A program made the translations under genes and the position numbers. Positions 1-8,539 of a stretch of DNA of 63,402 bases are shown here, piece after piece (position 1 is the first letter of the stretch; every line of letters starts with the position of its first letter). The notes beneath the pieces are model-generated. The model was given only the letters and a program-made list of their open reading frames with translations. It was not told the origin of the DNA and made no database searches. The stretch comes from an uncultured Methanobrevibacter sp. (GTDB lineage Archaea; Methanobacteriota; Methanobacteria; Methanobacteriales; Methanobacteriaceae), in assembly GCF_900314615.1 (NCBI RefSeq), contig NZ_OMWA01000008.1, forward strand, positions 1 to 63,402, read 5' to 3'.

Positions 1-204
1 AGACCAAAAATGGAATTCTAACATTTTTAGACTTCCAAATGCAAAACTGGACACAAAATCACATAAAAATTAAATAAGCCTATAAAATTTTACAGACTCA
101 ATTTTTGCAGAAATTATTAAGTTTGAGCATTGAAAATAAGTCTGACTTATATTGACTGTCATTTTTAGTAATCTTTTTATTAAATATCCAATATATTTAA
201 CATT

Positions 205-1098
205 ATGATTGGAACAGTTTTTTATTTCCCATGGGAAGTTTCTCTGATATTATTCCTACAAAGTTCGCTTCCGGATTTTGCATTTGGGTTTTTTAAAGTT
301 ATTGCAGAGGTCGTTTCTAAAAATGTCCTTGCTTTTTTATTCATTTCAGTCTATTTGGTATACAATAAGGATTGGGGTAAATTCACATTGCTTTCATTGG
401 GTGTGGCCGGTGTGTTCTGTGAATTTATCAAGGTGAGTGTTGCACGTTTAAGGCCATATGCTGTTGTGGATAAAATCAAGTGTCTTTATCCCAATTCGCC
501 TGGTCAGAATCCTATGGACTTTAAAATCCAGGGATATTCCCTTCCAAGCGGACATTCTATGATGGCAACAAACTTGTTTCTGGCCATTCCGATATATCTC
601 AGAAAGATTCCCTATGTAGTTATCGGACTGGTTGGAGTTTTCATTGTTGCACTTTCAAGAGTCGGATTAGGGGTTCACTTTCCGACAGACACTATTGCAG
701 GTTTTATAATTGCTTTGGTGATAATCTTAATATTGTCCCGCATTTATGATAAGCTTGAAAACAGATCATATCTTTATTTGGGTATTGTCGCACTGTCTCT
801 GGTGGGAATTGTATTCTGTCCTGCAATAAGCTATATTAAATATGTAGCATTGGTTTCAGGTATTTCATTAGGTTTTCTTTTTGAGGAAAAATATGTTAAC
901 TTTGAAAATCCTAAAAGCAGACGTGATGCAGCAGTCAGATTTGCAGGTGCATTGATATTGTTTGCATTGCTTTTTGGCTTAATCCCGAAACTTGCAGGCG
1001 GTGGTGAGTTAATTGATTGTATCAAGTATTCTCTGTTTACATTCATAATACTTGCAGTATATCCTTTAGCCTTTAAAAAGATTGATAGGGATGGATGA
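205..1098 (+). CDS. PAP2-superfamily membrane phosphatase
   Basis: This 297-residue polytopic membrane protein carries the full PAP2 phosphatase signature. KX6RP is at residues 76-84, PSGH at 114-117 and SRX5HX3D at 151-162, so the histidine nucleophile chemistry should be intact. PAP2 enzymes hydrolyse lipid or prenyl (pyro)phosphates at the membrane face; in a methanogen a polyprenyl-phosphate carrier is a reasonable substrate, but that is inference. Beyond the PAP2 core there are about 130 further residues with four or so hydrophobic segments, longer than a minimal PAP2 protein. There is no clear Shine-Dalgarno before the ATG, and an AT-rich TATA-like stretch lies about 20-27 nt upstream, so the mRNA may be leaderless. 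It is followed by a decayed gene on the same strand. Confidence 0.85.
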   Translation: MIGTVFYFPWEVSLILFLQSSLPDFAFGFFKVIAEVVSKNVLAFLFISVYLVYNKDWGKFTLLSLGVAGVFCEFIKVSVARLRPYAVVDKIKCLYPNSPGQNPMDFKIQGYSLPSGHSMMATNLFLAIPIYLRKIPYVVIGLVGVFIVALSRVGLGVHFPTDTIAGFIIALVIILILSRIYDKLENRSYLYLGIVALSLVGIVFCPAISYIKYVALVSGISLGFLFEEKYVNFENPKSRRDAAVRFAGALILFALLFGLIPKLAGGGELIDCIKYSLFTFIILAVYPLAFKKIDRDG

Positions 1099-1201
1099 TT
1101 GGTCCATTCTTTAACTTTACTTTTTTTTAAATCTTTTCTTAATATTTATTTCCAGTTTGGACTCAATAATTTTTTTAAGTAGGAAAATTAAATCTATTTT
1201 C

Positions 1202-1987
1202 ATGACTAAGCTTTTCAGCAGTACTGATGTCAATAACGTAAGACAGATTGAATGGGATTATGCAAAAGTTTTTGCAATTTTTGCAATGATTTTTGTTCAT
1301 TTTCTGGCATTCTGCACATTCAGTAAAATAGACTATATTCAGATTCTGCTGATTGCTATTTTGATGTCTTTAATTGTATCTTATCATCCGGACATTACTC
1401 TGCAAAATATGTATTTAAATCAGCTTTTGGGCAATTTCATCGAAACTGTCGGGCAGAACATTGTCAGTTGTTTTCCGTTTTTAAACTGGTTTATCATACC
1501 TGCTGCGGGAATGCTTTTCGGAAATGATTTGAAAAGGTGCAATGATAAGGATGAATTATATAAACTGATTTTGCGATACACTTCCATAACTGCAGTCATC
1601 TTATTGATTTTGGGTTTCATAACAAGGGAAGGGATGTTTGCCATTACAGGAGGAACTGTTCCTGAAAAATTATCCTATTTGCATCTGTCAATGTAGGATA
1701 TCGTTTTGTTGATTGTAATCATACTTCTGGTGGGATCATTATTTTATTTCATATCTAAAAAAGCATCCCCTAAAATTAACAATTTCATTAAAAGAACAAG
1801 TAAAAATGTAACTGCCATTTATATTATTCAATGGGCGTTAATTCTTCTTTTAAATTATGTAAATCAATTCGTTGATGTTGAAAGCAATATGATATTGCGC
1901 AACGTAACGTTTTTGGCTGTGATAATTCTTTCACTGCTGATGGCTGAGGGATATGAAAAAATTAAAAGTCATATCTGCAGGAATTGA
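1202..1987 (+). pseudogene. Acyltransferase-like membrane protein, interrupted by TAG
   Basis: One reading frame runs from ATG 1202 (an upstream TTG at 1157 is possible) to 1987 but is cut by an in-frame TAG at 1694-1696. Both halves are hydrophobic and read as one protein. The N-terminus (WDYAKVFAIFAMIFVHFLAF, about residue 20 onward) resembles the first helix of DUF1624/acyltransferase-3 type membrane acyltransferases. The last helices follow the stop. Even read through, about 260 residues is short for the family, and the jump from the first helix to the IDYIQILL region suggests an internal deletion as well (inference). UAG as pyrrolysine is unlikely because nothing here suggests a Pyl system. 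Broken gene is the best call; the exact family is uncertain. Confidence 0.6.
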
Positions 1988-2143
1988 GTTAATTGGCATG
2001 CTTTAACATTTTCTTGTACATACATGTTTTTTTTAATTAAGCAGTACTGAAAATATTTCTTATTGATGAAATTAATAGATTATAGTTGTATTCAGCATAT
2101 CTAACAAAATTAGTTATGTGCTTAGAATTGTGGAGGATAATAA

Positions 2144-2212
2144 ATGAATGATACTATTAGGCAACACTCTTGGATTCCGCTGATATTGGTGGCATGCGCT
2201 TCCTTTATCTAA
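2144..2212 (+). pseudogene. Possible 5' remnant of an MFS transporter gene
   Basis: A strong GGAGG (2132-2136) precedes ATG 2144, but the frame ends at TAA 2210-2212 after 22 codons. The peptide (start MNDTIRQHSWIPLILV) resembles the N-terminal cytoplasmic tail and first helix of major-facilitator drug transporters of this genus. That resemblance is from memory and short. After the stop the same frame continues from ATG 2213 for another 34 codons without transporter character. Either a truncated transporter remnant or a genuine tiny membrane peptide would fit; the good ribosome-binding site is the reason to record it. Confidence 0.35.
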
Positions 2213-2224
2213 ATGGTGCAAGAA

Positions 2225-2251
2225 TACCTCGACGTCTATAACATCGAGGTA
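2225..2251. repeat. 8-bp inverted repeat
   Basis: TACCTCGA at 2225-2232 and TCGAGGTA at 2244-2251 form a perfect 8-bp stem with an 11-nt loop, GC-richer than the surroundings. It lies in the decayed zone after the 22-codon frame and has no T-run directly after it. It may be a fragment of lost coding sequence or a small structured element. Confidence 0.3.
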
Positions 2252-2475
2252 GTTCAAAATGATGAATTTAATCTACATTATCATTTATTATTCATCAAAT
2301 TAATTTTTAAGAGTTAATATTTCATGAGTAATGCTTCATAATATGTAATATTAATCATTTTTATTCAATATTCTTGTAGCTATTTTCCATTAAAATTATA
2401 CTTTTAGAACAGTAGAATGTTTCTATAATTTGTAAAATAAATTTTGTAATAAAAAAAGAAATGAATAAGAGGGTA

Positions 2476-3780
2476 TTATCTTATTCTATTGTAAACAAAT
2501 GCTCCGATTGCAATTGCGACAAATGCGACTACTAAAATTACTGCATTTCCAATGACATTAACCAGGAAACTACCTATTGATTTCAGGAAGTCGATAATTG
2601 CCTGTATTAGTGCTGTGAGCTGATTGATTAATTCAGTAAGGAAATCTATTAATGCATACAGCAATCCTATAAGCCACTGTATAAGTCCGATAATGTATGA
2701 GATAAGTCCTATAATAGCATTTATTATGGACATGATCAAGTTTATGAGCTGCTGAATTGCATTCAATATAAGATTTAAAAGTCCTGCCAGTTCTTTCCAT
2801 ATCGAATCAAGCATAGCTATAAGCTGGTGAATAGCATCTATCAGAGACTGCAGTTCCGCCATAAAGTTATTATACATATCCATAAGTCCCTGAATAAATG
2901 TTGCAATCATTAAAAAGTCATTCATTAATGTGTCGAAAATAGGTTTCCAGCTGTCATAGAGAGCATTCATGAGAGAAGCCAGATAATCATATAAGGCCTG
3001 TAGGAATGTGGCATTTGTGTCATTACCTAATGTCTGGTTTAAACCGGTAATGTTGGTTGCATTTGTTGCATTGGTTATATTATTGGTTGTGTTGGTTAAA
3101 TTTGTCACATTATTGGTTTGATTTTCACCTGCTGCATTATTGATTGATCTGAATGATACTTTATATGCAAAATAATCTGTTTTGTTTTTTGATACGGATT
3201 TTAAAACTTCAAAATTAAAAACAGCTTCAGTACTGTTGTCTATTTTAACAACTGCATGGTCGCCTACTTTTTCGTTTGACTTTGCAATGGCATCACCGAT
3301 TTTGCCGCCTGCAGAACCGGTTTTGACAATGCTGGAAATCACGCTTCCAATCCTGTCGGCTGAATGATGTCTGTAGCATTCAATTACAGCCTGTTTTAAA
3401 GTATTTGAATTGTCTGCATGTGATGATGATGCGCGATTGAATTGATCTCCTGATTTTGCAGGGGATTTTGAATAATCAAGAATAAATCCTCTAAATCCGT
3501 CGCTGAATATAATGTCGTTTCCGCTTCCTTTAGCAGTAACGTCGCCCTTTTTATCATCCGTTTTATTTTTATTCTTTTTCTTATTTTTGTCTGTGTTCTT
3601 TTTTGTATCCTTTTTATCGTCATCCGATGTATCATCATCATCGGAGTCGTCTCCATCGACTGTGCTGTCATCACTTGGTGGTGTGTTATCATCTTGTGTG
3701 GCATTGTCCGCTACAACAATACTTAAACAGCAAAAGGATATTAATATAACCAGAATCAATGCAACTATCTTTTTGTCCAT
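2476..3780 (-). CDS. Secreted or membrane-anchored surface protein, glycosylation-rich
   Basis: This 434-residue protein is not assigned to a known family. It has a clear signal peptide (MDKKIVALILVILISFCCLS, cleavage likely before ADN at about residue 25). A low-complexity Asp-rich then Lys-rich segment spans residues 30-80, followed by a globular region to about 215. A dense Asn/Thr tract (residues 218-257) carries many N-x-T sequons. Residues 265-410 are a long run of Leu/Ile-rich amphipathic helix, and a C-terminal hydrophobic segment ends in basic YNRIR, giving a membrane anchor with a short cytoplasmic tail. The architecture suggests an N-glycosylated cell-surface stalk. No SD is obvious before the ATG. 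It is transcribed divergently from the DUF4013 gene. Confidence 0.7.
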   Translation of the reverse strand: MDKKIVALILVILISFCCLSIVVADNATQDDNTPPSDDSTVDGDDSDDDDTSDDDKKDTKKNTDKNKKKNKNKTDDKKGDVTAKGSGNDIIFSDGFRGFILDYSKSPAKSGDQFNRASSSHADNSNTLKQAVIECYRHHSADRIGSVISSIVKTGSAGGKIGDAIAKSNEKVGDHAVVKIDNSTEAVFNFEVLKSVSKNKTDYFAYKVSFRSINNAAGENQTNNVTNLTNTTNNITNATNATNITGLNQTLGNDTNATFLQALYDYLASLMNALYDSWKPIFDTLMNDFLMIATFIQGLMDMYNNFMAELQSLIDAIHQLIAMLDSIWKELAGLLNLILNAIQQLINLIMSIINAIIGLISYIIGLIQWLIGLLYALIDFLTELINQLTALIQAIIDFLKSIGSFLVNVIGNAVILVVAFVAIAIGAFVYNRIR

Positions 3781-3947
3781 ATTATTCCTCTATATTAATT
3801 ATTTTATTATTCATATATATTAAGATTATTGTAATCAGACGATATTCCATATGTTAATTGGTGAGATTTTGTTTAATTGTCAGTTAAATTTTAAATACTA
3901 TTATCTAAAAATATATATCCATAAAGCAGTTAAGTTATGTGATAAAT

Positions 3948-4751
3948 ATGAATTTACGTGAAATTATAATGGATGCTATTAAATATCCTATTAGCGATAC
4001 TCGAAAATTTTTAATATTCTGTGTTTTAATTATTATAATGAGCTTATCAACAGTTCTTCCGTCTTACGGACTTAAAAATGACACTTTATCTCTTATTTTA
4101 AGTCTTGTGACTTTAATTGTTTCATTCATAGTTTTGGGATACTCAGTAGATGTCATTAAAGGCGGAGTTGAACGTGAGGATGTGCTCCCTGATTTTGATT
4201 ATGTAAAACAGTTTGTCATGGGTATTAAGGCAATGATTTTAGACATTATCTATTTCATCATACCTGCAGTCATTGTCATAATTGTTGCTTCCGCAACAGG
4301 ACTGTTTACATCATTCACCAAAATAGTTTATGCAAGCATTGACGCTATGGCTAATGGTGCAGAAAATGCTACAATGATAATGTCAGCAATTCCAAAAGCG
4401 ACAATGAGCTCATTCACTAATGCGTTAACTGTTACTTTAATTGTTGCAATCATATTATTTATCATATTTTCATTGCTATCATTTGCAGCATTAATCAGAT
4501 TTGCAAAAACCGGAAGTGGAACTGAAGGTCTTAGATTCAGGAAAATAATCGGGGACATGTCTAATGTCGGCTTTTTAAAAATTATTGTTACACTGGTTGT
4601 AATTTATATAATTGCGTTTGCAATGGCATTTGTCATTGGACTCATAGGTCTGATTCCGTATATTGGTGTTTTCATAGGTATGTTTGTTGGAATACCATTT
4701 ATGATGCTGTTTTCATACAGAGCTATCGGTTTATTATTTGCTGATGCATAA
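3948..4751 (+). CDS. DUF4013 family membrane protein
   Basis: A hydrophobic protein of 267 residues with about six transmembrane segments, glycine and alanine rich toward the C-terminus. The order (short amphipathic N-terminus, DAIKYP motif, then paired helices, then a loop with RFRKI) matches the DUF4013 family common in Methanobacteriales; function unknown. ATG 3948 is preferred because GTGAT lies four bases upstream; a GTG at 3939 in the same frame would add three residues. It stands alone on the plus strand between two minus-strand genes. Confidence 0.7.
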   Translation: MNLREIIMDAIKYPISDTRKFLIFCVLIIIMSLSTVLPSYGLKNDTLSLILSLVTLIVSFIVLGYSVDVIKGGVEREDVLPDFDYVKQFVMGIKAMILDIIYFIIPAVIVIIVASATGLFTSFTKIVYASIDAMANGAENATMIMSAIPKATMSSFTNALTVTLIVAIILFIIFSLLSFAALIRFAKTGSGTEGLRFRKIIGDMSNVGFLKIIVTLVVIYIIAFAMAFVIGLIGLIPYIGVFIGMFVGIPFMMLFSYRAIGLLFADA

Positions 4752-4848
4752 TATTAAACCATTTTCTTCTTTTTTATATTTTTTTAGACTTGTTGCAGGT
4801 AAACTATCCGGATGATGGTGGCTGTAAATTTTTATATGTTAAGTGTGT

Positions 4849-6501
4849 TCAATCTCTTTCTACCATATATTTGACTATTAAAAATCCACCTAATACGGCA
4901 CTGAATACGAATCCTGCCAGTCCCAATATGGAAATATCAAATAATTTAGGTCCTACATTGCTTACTAATGTCAGTGATGAACCTAAAATTAATGCAGACA
5001 ATATCAATGATACTGACAGTTGATTTGCAAGTTCGCTGATTTCAAGGTGTTTCAGGTTTACTTCAAGCTGTCCTTCTTCCAGTTTGGAAATTGTGTTGTT
5101 TATTGTATCAGGCAAGTCTTTTGCGAGATGTTCCAATTGCATGATGTAGTTTACACTTACTCTTCCCAATCTTCCGGGACTGTATTTGTTAATCACTATT
5201 TTTCTGGATAATTTCTTTAATTCGGTTGCGGCGTTGAAATCGGGATCTAACTTTTTACCGGTATCTTCAATTAAAGCAATTCCCCGGCCGATCATTACGA
5301 ATTCTCTTGGCAGGCTGACCTCATGTTTAAGCATTACATTAAGCAAATCTTCAATTGCACCGTCCATGTTTTTCAGCTCGGCACCGTAATAACGATTTAA
5401 CAAATCATCAATGTCTGCCCTTAGGTCCTCTGTATTTTGTGAAGGTGTAATGATGTCCATGTAGATTAACTGCTTGATGATGTTATTGGAATTTCTACTA
5501 ATTAAAAGAAGAATCAGTTCCGCAAGGGTTTCTTTAAAATCCTCATTTAATATTCCCATCATCCCCATGTCAATATAGCATAGTTTATTGTCTTCAGTGA
5601 CAATCAGGTTTCCAGGATGGGGGTCTGCATGGAAAAATCCGTCTGTCATAATTTGTTTAAAATAAGATTTAACACCATATTTTGCTATTTTTTTCTTATT
5701 GATTTCCGGATATTCGCCTTTAATCAAATCTGTAACTGTAATTCCTTTTATTAGTTCCATCACGATTACTTTTGAAGTGCAGTAGTCTGTATATGCTTTG
5801 GGAATTTTGACATAGTGAATTCCTCTGAAGTTTTTTGAAAGATTTTGCATATTCATTACTTCATCCAAATAGTTAAGTTCTTTAAATATTGACCTTTCAA
5901 ACTCCTTAACAACTGCAGGCAAATTGTATGTTTGAGTTTGGTGAATGTATTTGTCAATCCTTGTTGCCAAAAATTTCATTATTTCTACATCAGATTTTAC
6001 AATTTCATATGAATTAGGCTTTTGAACTTTAACTGCAACATATTCTCCATTTTCTTTTAATTTTGCAGTATATACCTGTCCAATTGAAGCTGAACCGATA
6101 GGAGTTTCGTCAATTTCTGAAAAAATTTCATCAATTGGCTGTTCAAGTTCACTTTCAATAACTTCCTTTATTTCATTAAACGGTGTGATTGGAGTGTTGT
6201 CTCTTAAGGATTCGAGCTCTTCAGCGGTTTCGACTCCAATAAGATCAGGTCTTGTACTTAACATCTGACCTAATTTGATGTAAGCAGGACCTAATTCTTC
6301 AAATACTTTTCGGATTCTCACTGGAATAGATTCTTCTGCAGTTTCTTCTTCTTTTTTAATTATACGATTTCTTACGCCTGGAAATTTTTGAAAAAAATTA
6401 TTTTCCTCAATTAGATATCCGAAATAGTTCTTTTTAAGAACATGATATATTTCATTAACTCTTTTTATATTTTCGTTTTGAGGATGAGCAATTACTTTCA
6501 T
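4849..6501 (-). CDS. ABC1/UbiB-family atypical protein kinase
   Basis: The 550-residue protein shows the ABC1/ADCK/UbiB kinase-like fold. The family-specific KxGQ motif is at residues 76-79 and the glycine/alanine-rich loop is GSASIGQV at 136-143. The ATP-contacting lysine is VKVQ at 158, the catalytic-loop equivalent is HADPHPGN at 291-298 and the metal-binding aspartate is at 311. Two C-terminal hydrophobic segments (about 500-545) anchor it in the membrane. Bacterial relatives support ubiquinone synthesis; methanogens have no ubiquinone, so here a role in membrane lipid or isoprenoid homeostasis is only a guess. It lies 34 bp downstream of the MutS-like gene on the same strand. Confidence 0.85.
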   Translation of the reverse strand: MKVIAHPQNENIKRVNEIYHVLKKNYFGYLIEENNFFQKFPGVRNRIIKKEEETAEESIPVRIRKVFEELGPAYIKLGQMLSTRPDLIGVETAEELESLRDNTPITPFNEIKEVIESELEQPIDEIFSEIDETPIGSASIGQVYTAKLKENGEYVAVKVQKPNSYEIVKSDVEIMKFLATRIDKYIHQTQTYNLPAVVKEFERSIFKELNYLDEVMNMQNLSKNFRGIHYVKIPKAYTDYCTSKVIVMELIKGITVTDLIKGEYPEINKKKIAKYGVKSYFKQIMTDGFFHADPHPGNLIVTEDNKLCYIDMGMMGILNEDFKETLAELILLLISRNSNNIIKQLIYMDIITPSQNTEDLRADIDDLLNRYYGAELKNMDGAIEDLLNVMLKHEVSLPREFVMIGRGIALIEDTGKKLDPDFNAATELKKLSRKIVINKYSPGRLGRVSVNYIMQLEHLAKDLPDTINNTISKLEEGQLEVNLKHLEISELANQLSVSLILSALILGSSLTLVSNVGPKLFDISILGLAGFVFSAVLGGFLIVKYMVERD

Positions 6502-6535
6502 TACATAAAAATAGTAAAAAGTAGTATATGTTTTT

Positions 6536-8461
6536 TTAGAATTTTTCTAAAATTCTAGCATATACGGCTTTTAATTCATCATCTGATTTTTCATATATTC
6601 TTTTCAGAATTAATTCGGGTGTACTTTTTGCAAGGAAATTCATTTTAGGTGTTCTATCAACAATTAAATTATAGTTTTCATCTAATCCTTTAGCTTCAAT
6701 ACCGTCCACTCTGATGTCTGTGTAATTCATTAATTCACGGGCCATGTGAGTGACGATAACTCCATAAGAATTGGATTCCTTAATCATATCAATGAATGTG
6801 GATATGATTTTAACTGCTGCATCAAGTTCTGTAATTCCCTCAAGTTCATCAAGTAATACTAACTTTTCACTATTGGTGGTGACGATTGGTATGAACACAT
6901 TTAAGAATGATTCGAATGCACCTGCATCTAAAGATCGTTTTTTAGAAAAGTGATAAATTTCATCACATAATTTAATCTCAGCTTTATCTGCACTTACCGG
7001 AAGTCCCATCTGGGCCATAATCTGAATTTGTGTTAATGTTTCAAGAAGTGTGGTTTTACCACCGCTGTTTGCTCCAGTTAAAAGGGCGATATTTTCATCT
7101 TTTGTCAGCTGATAATCGACAGTCTGAACATAATCTTCGTCTTTTTTAAGTGCAAGTTCCAAGTGCAGCGCTCCGTTTAATTTAATTTCATCTCCAAATT
7201 CCGGTTTGCACAGCCCATATTCATATGCAAAACTGCCTAAACTGAATTCATAATCAAATCTTATGGCATCTTCAACTTCTTCAATTGCTCTTTTCTTGAT
7301 TGAGTTCAATTCGATTGCTGCACTTTTTTTAATGTCAAATATGTCGTTTTCCTTTTTGGATGACTGTTCCAGGGTCACTCGTTGAATTTCATTTTCATCA
7401 ATTTGGATAGGATATGTTCTTAAGAATGGATCAAAACTTAGTCCAGTTTTCTCACGAATAATTTCTTTGCGTTTATTGATAATTTCGTCAAATATTTTAC
7501 TTATTTTTGGTGGGAAGTTATTGTTTAATAAGTTGAGTATTTCATCTCCTTCAAGGTCAACCTGTTTTATTGATTTTTCCAGCTCGTCATCCATCTCATC
7601 TTTCAGTGAATTAACAAGTTCTTCAATATTCACTTCCCTTTTGTCAATGATATTGAGTTCATCAAGTATTGGAATGATGTCTCCCAAAACACTTTCCTTA
7701 TTTCTGATTTTTTGAATTTCATGAACTCTGTTGAAAAGGTCCTTATTCTGCATAAAAAAGTTAATTATCTTTTCGGGAACAATTTCATAATCATTGTCTT
7801 CAATGTTGATCATTACAAGGTTTGGCATTCCTTCAAAATCAAGAATGCCTTCTGAATATACATAAAACACCAAATCATAATTCATCATTTCTTCCTGGAG
7901 CAATGGTGAATCGCTTGCTGTAAGAATTGGGTAATACTGGTTTAGGCCTAAATCGCAAAGATATGAATTGTCTTCTTCACGTTCTACAAGGATAACTTTA
8001 CTTGGATCATATTCCGCTTTAGCTTCTTCAACTTCTTTCAGATTCTTCATTAATCCTCTTAGTTTGATAATTGGAAGCTGTGAAACATGTTCCTTTGCAT
8101 TCATTACAAAATCGAGCTGTGAATTGATTTTGTCAATATCTTTTGAAGGGGAAAGCAGCAATATTCTGTTTTTGGAATATGCTGTGTTTGAATATGATAA
8201 TATCTTGTTTATAATGTCTTCATAGAGCTCCATTGCTCTGTCACTTTTGATGAATTCATATTCAGGATTGTTTAATAGTTGATTCATTATTTCGATAGCT
8301 TTTCTTTGGCTTATCCCTTCTATATTTGATATTTTTTCAACATCAACATTCTCAACTATTTTCTGGAGTTCTTCTTCTCCGCCAACGCTGTTTATTATTT
8401 TTTCGGATATTTTATCGCCTATCCCTTTTATATCTTGCAATGTAATTCTTTCTCCTTGCAT
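6536..8461 (-). CDS. MutS-related ATPase with N-terminal helix-hairpin-helix
   Basis: The protein has 641 residues from ATG 8461 (a TTG at 8470 would add three). Residues 5-65 contain two helix-hairpin-helix-like DNA-binding motifs (IKGIGDKI, IEGISQRK). The middle is a charged helical lever/clamp region. The C-terminus is a MutS-type ABC ATPase with Walker A GANSGGKTT near 463-471, Walker B LVLLDE near 534-539 and a THMA switch. The N-terminal mismatch-recognition domain of MutS and the Smr nuclease of bacterial MutS2 are absent. It probably binds branched or damaged DNA rather than doing classical mismatch repair (inference). Neighbours are the UbiB-like kinase and the U32 genes. Confidence 0.8.
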   Translation of the reverse strand: MQGERITLQDIKGIGDKISEKIINSVGGEEELQKIVENVDVEKISNIEGISQRKAIEIMNQLLNNPEYEFIKSDRAMELYEDIINKILSYSNTAYSKNRILLLSPSKDIDKINSQLDFVMNAKEHVSQLPIIKLRGLMKNLKEVEEAKAEYDPSKVILVEREEDNSYLCDLGLNQYYPILTASDSPLLQEEMMNYDLVFYVYSEGILDFEGMPNLVMINIEDNDYEIVPEKIINFFMQNKDLFNRVHEIQKIRNKESVLGDIIPILDELNIIDKREVNIEELVNSLKDEMDDELEKSIKQVDLEGDEILNLLNNNFPPKISKIFDEIINKRKEIIREKTGLSFDPFLRTYPIQIDENEIQRVTLEQSSKKENDIFDIKKSAAIELNSIKKRAIEEVEDAIRFDYEFSLGSFAYEYGLCKPEFGDEIKLNGALHLELALKKDEDYVQTVDYQLTKDENIALLTGANSGGKTTLLETLTQIQIMAQMGLPVSADKAEIKLCDEIYHFSKKRSLDAGAFESFLNVFIPIVTTNSEKLVLLDELEGITELDAAVKIISTFIDMIKESNSYGVIVTHMARELMNYTDIRVDGIEAKGLDENYNLIVDRTPKMNFLAKSTPELILKRIYEKSDDELKAVYARILEKF

Positions 8462-8539
8462 TTTTACCAAACCCTTTTGTAGTTAAAATATAAGTTTTAA
8501 TATATATTCAATCTTGCCGAGAGCATTTGAGAAGTAATA

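Larger units (their letters stand above)
1988..2475. other. 488-bp intergenic stretch, decayed
   Basis: Apart from the 22-codon frame at 2144-2212 and the inverted repeat at 2225-2251, this stretch is AT-rich sequence with no supportable gene on either strand. Together with the interrupted acyltransferase it looks like a zone of gene decay. Confidence 0.5.

Noticed and set aside
1694..1696. TAG as a pyrrolysine codon
   Set aside because: No Pyl machinery or Mtb-type methyltransferase context is present, and the gene seems to carry another lesion.
3512..3823. Plus-strand frame of 103 codons opposite the surface protein
   Set aside because: It is the antisense shadow of the Asp/Lys low-complexity tract, giving Ser/Phe repeats, and lacks an SD.
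4790..5023. Plus-strand frame of 77 codons at the end of the UbiB gene
   Set aside because: It overlaps the conserved C-terminal helices of the UbiB protein and shows no family character.
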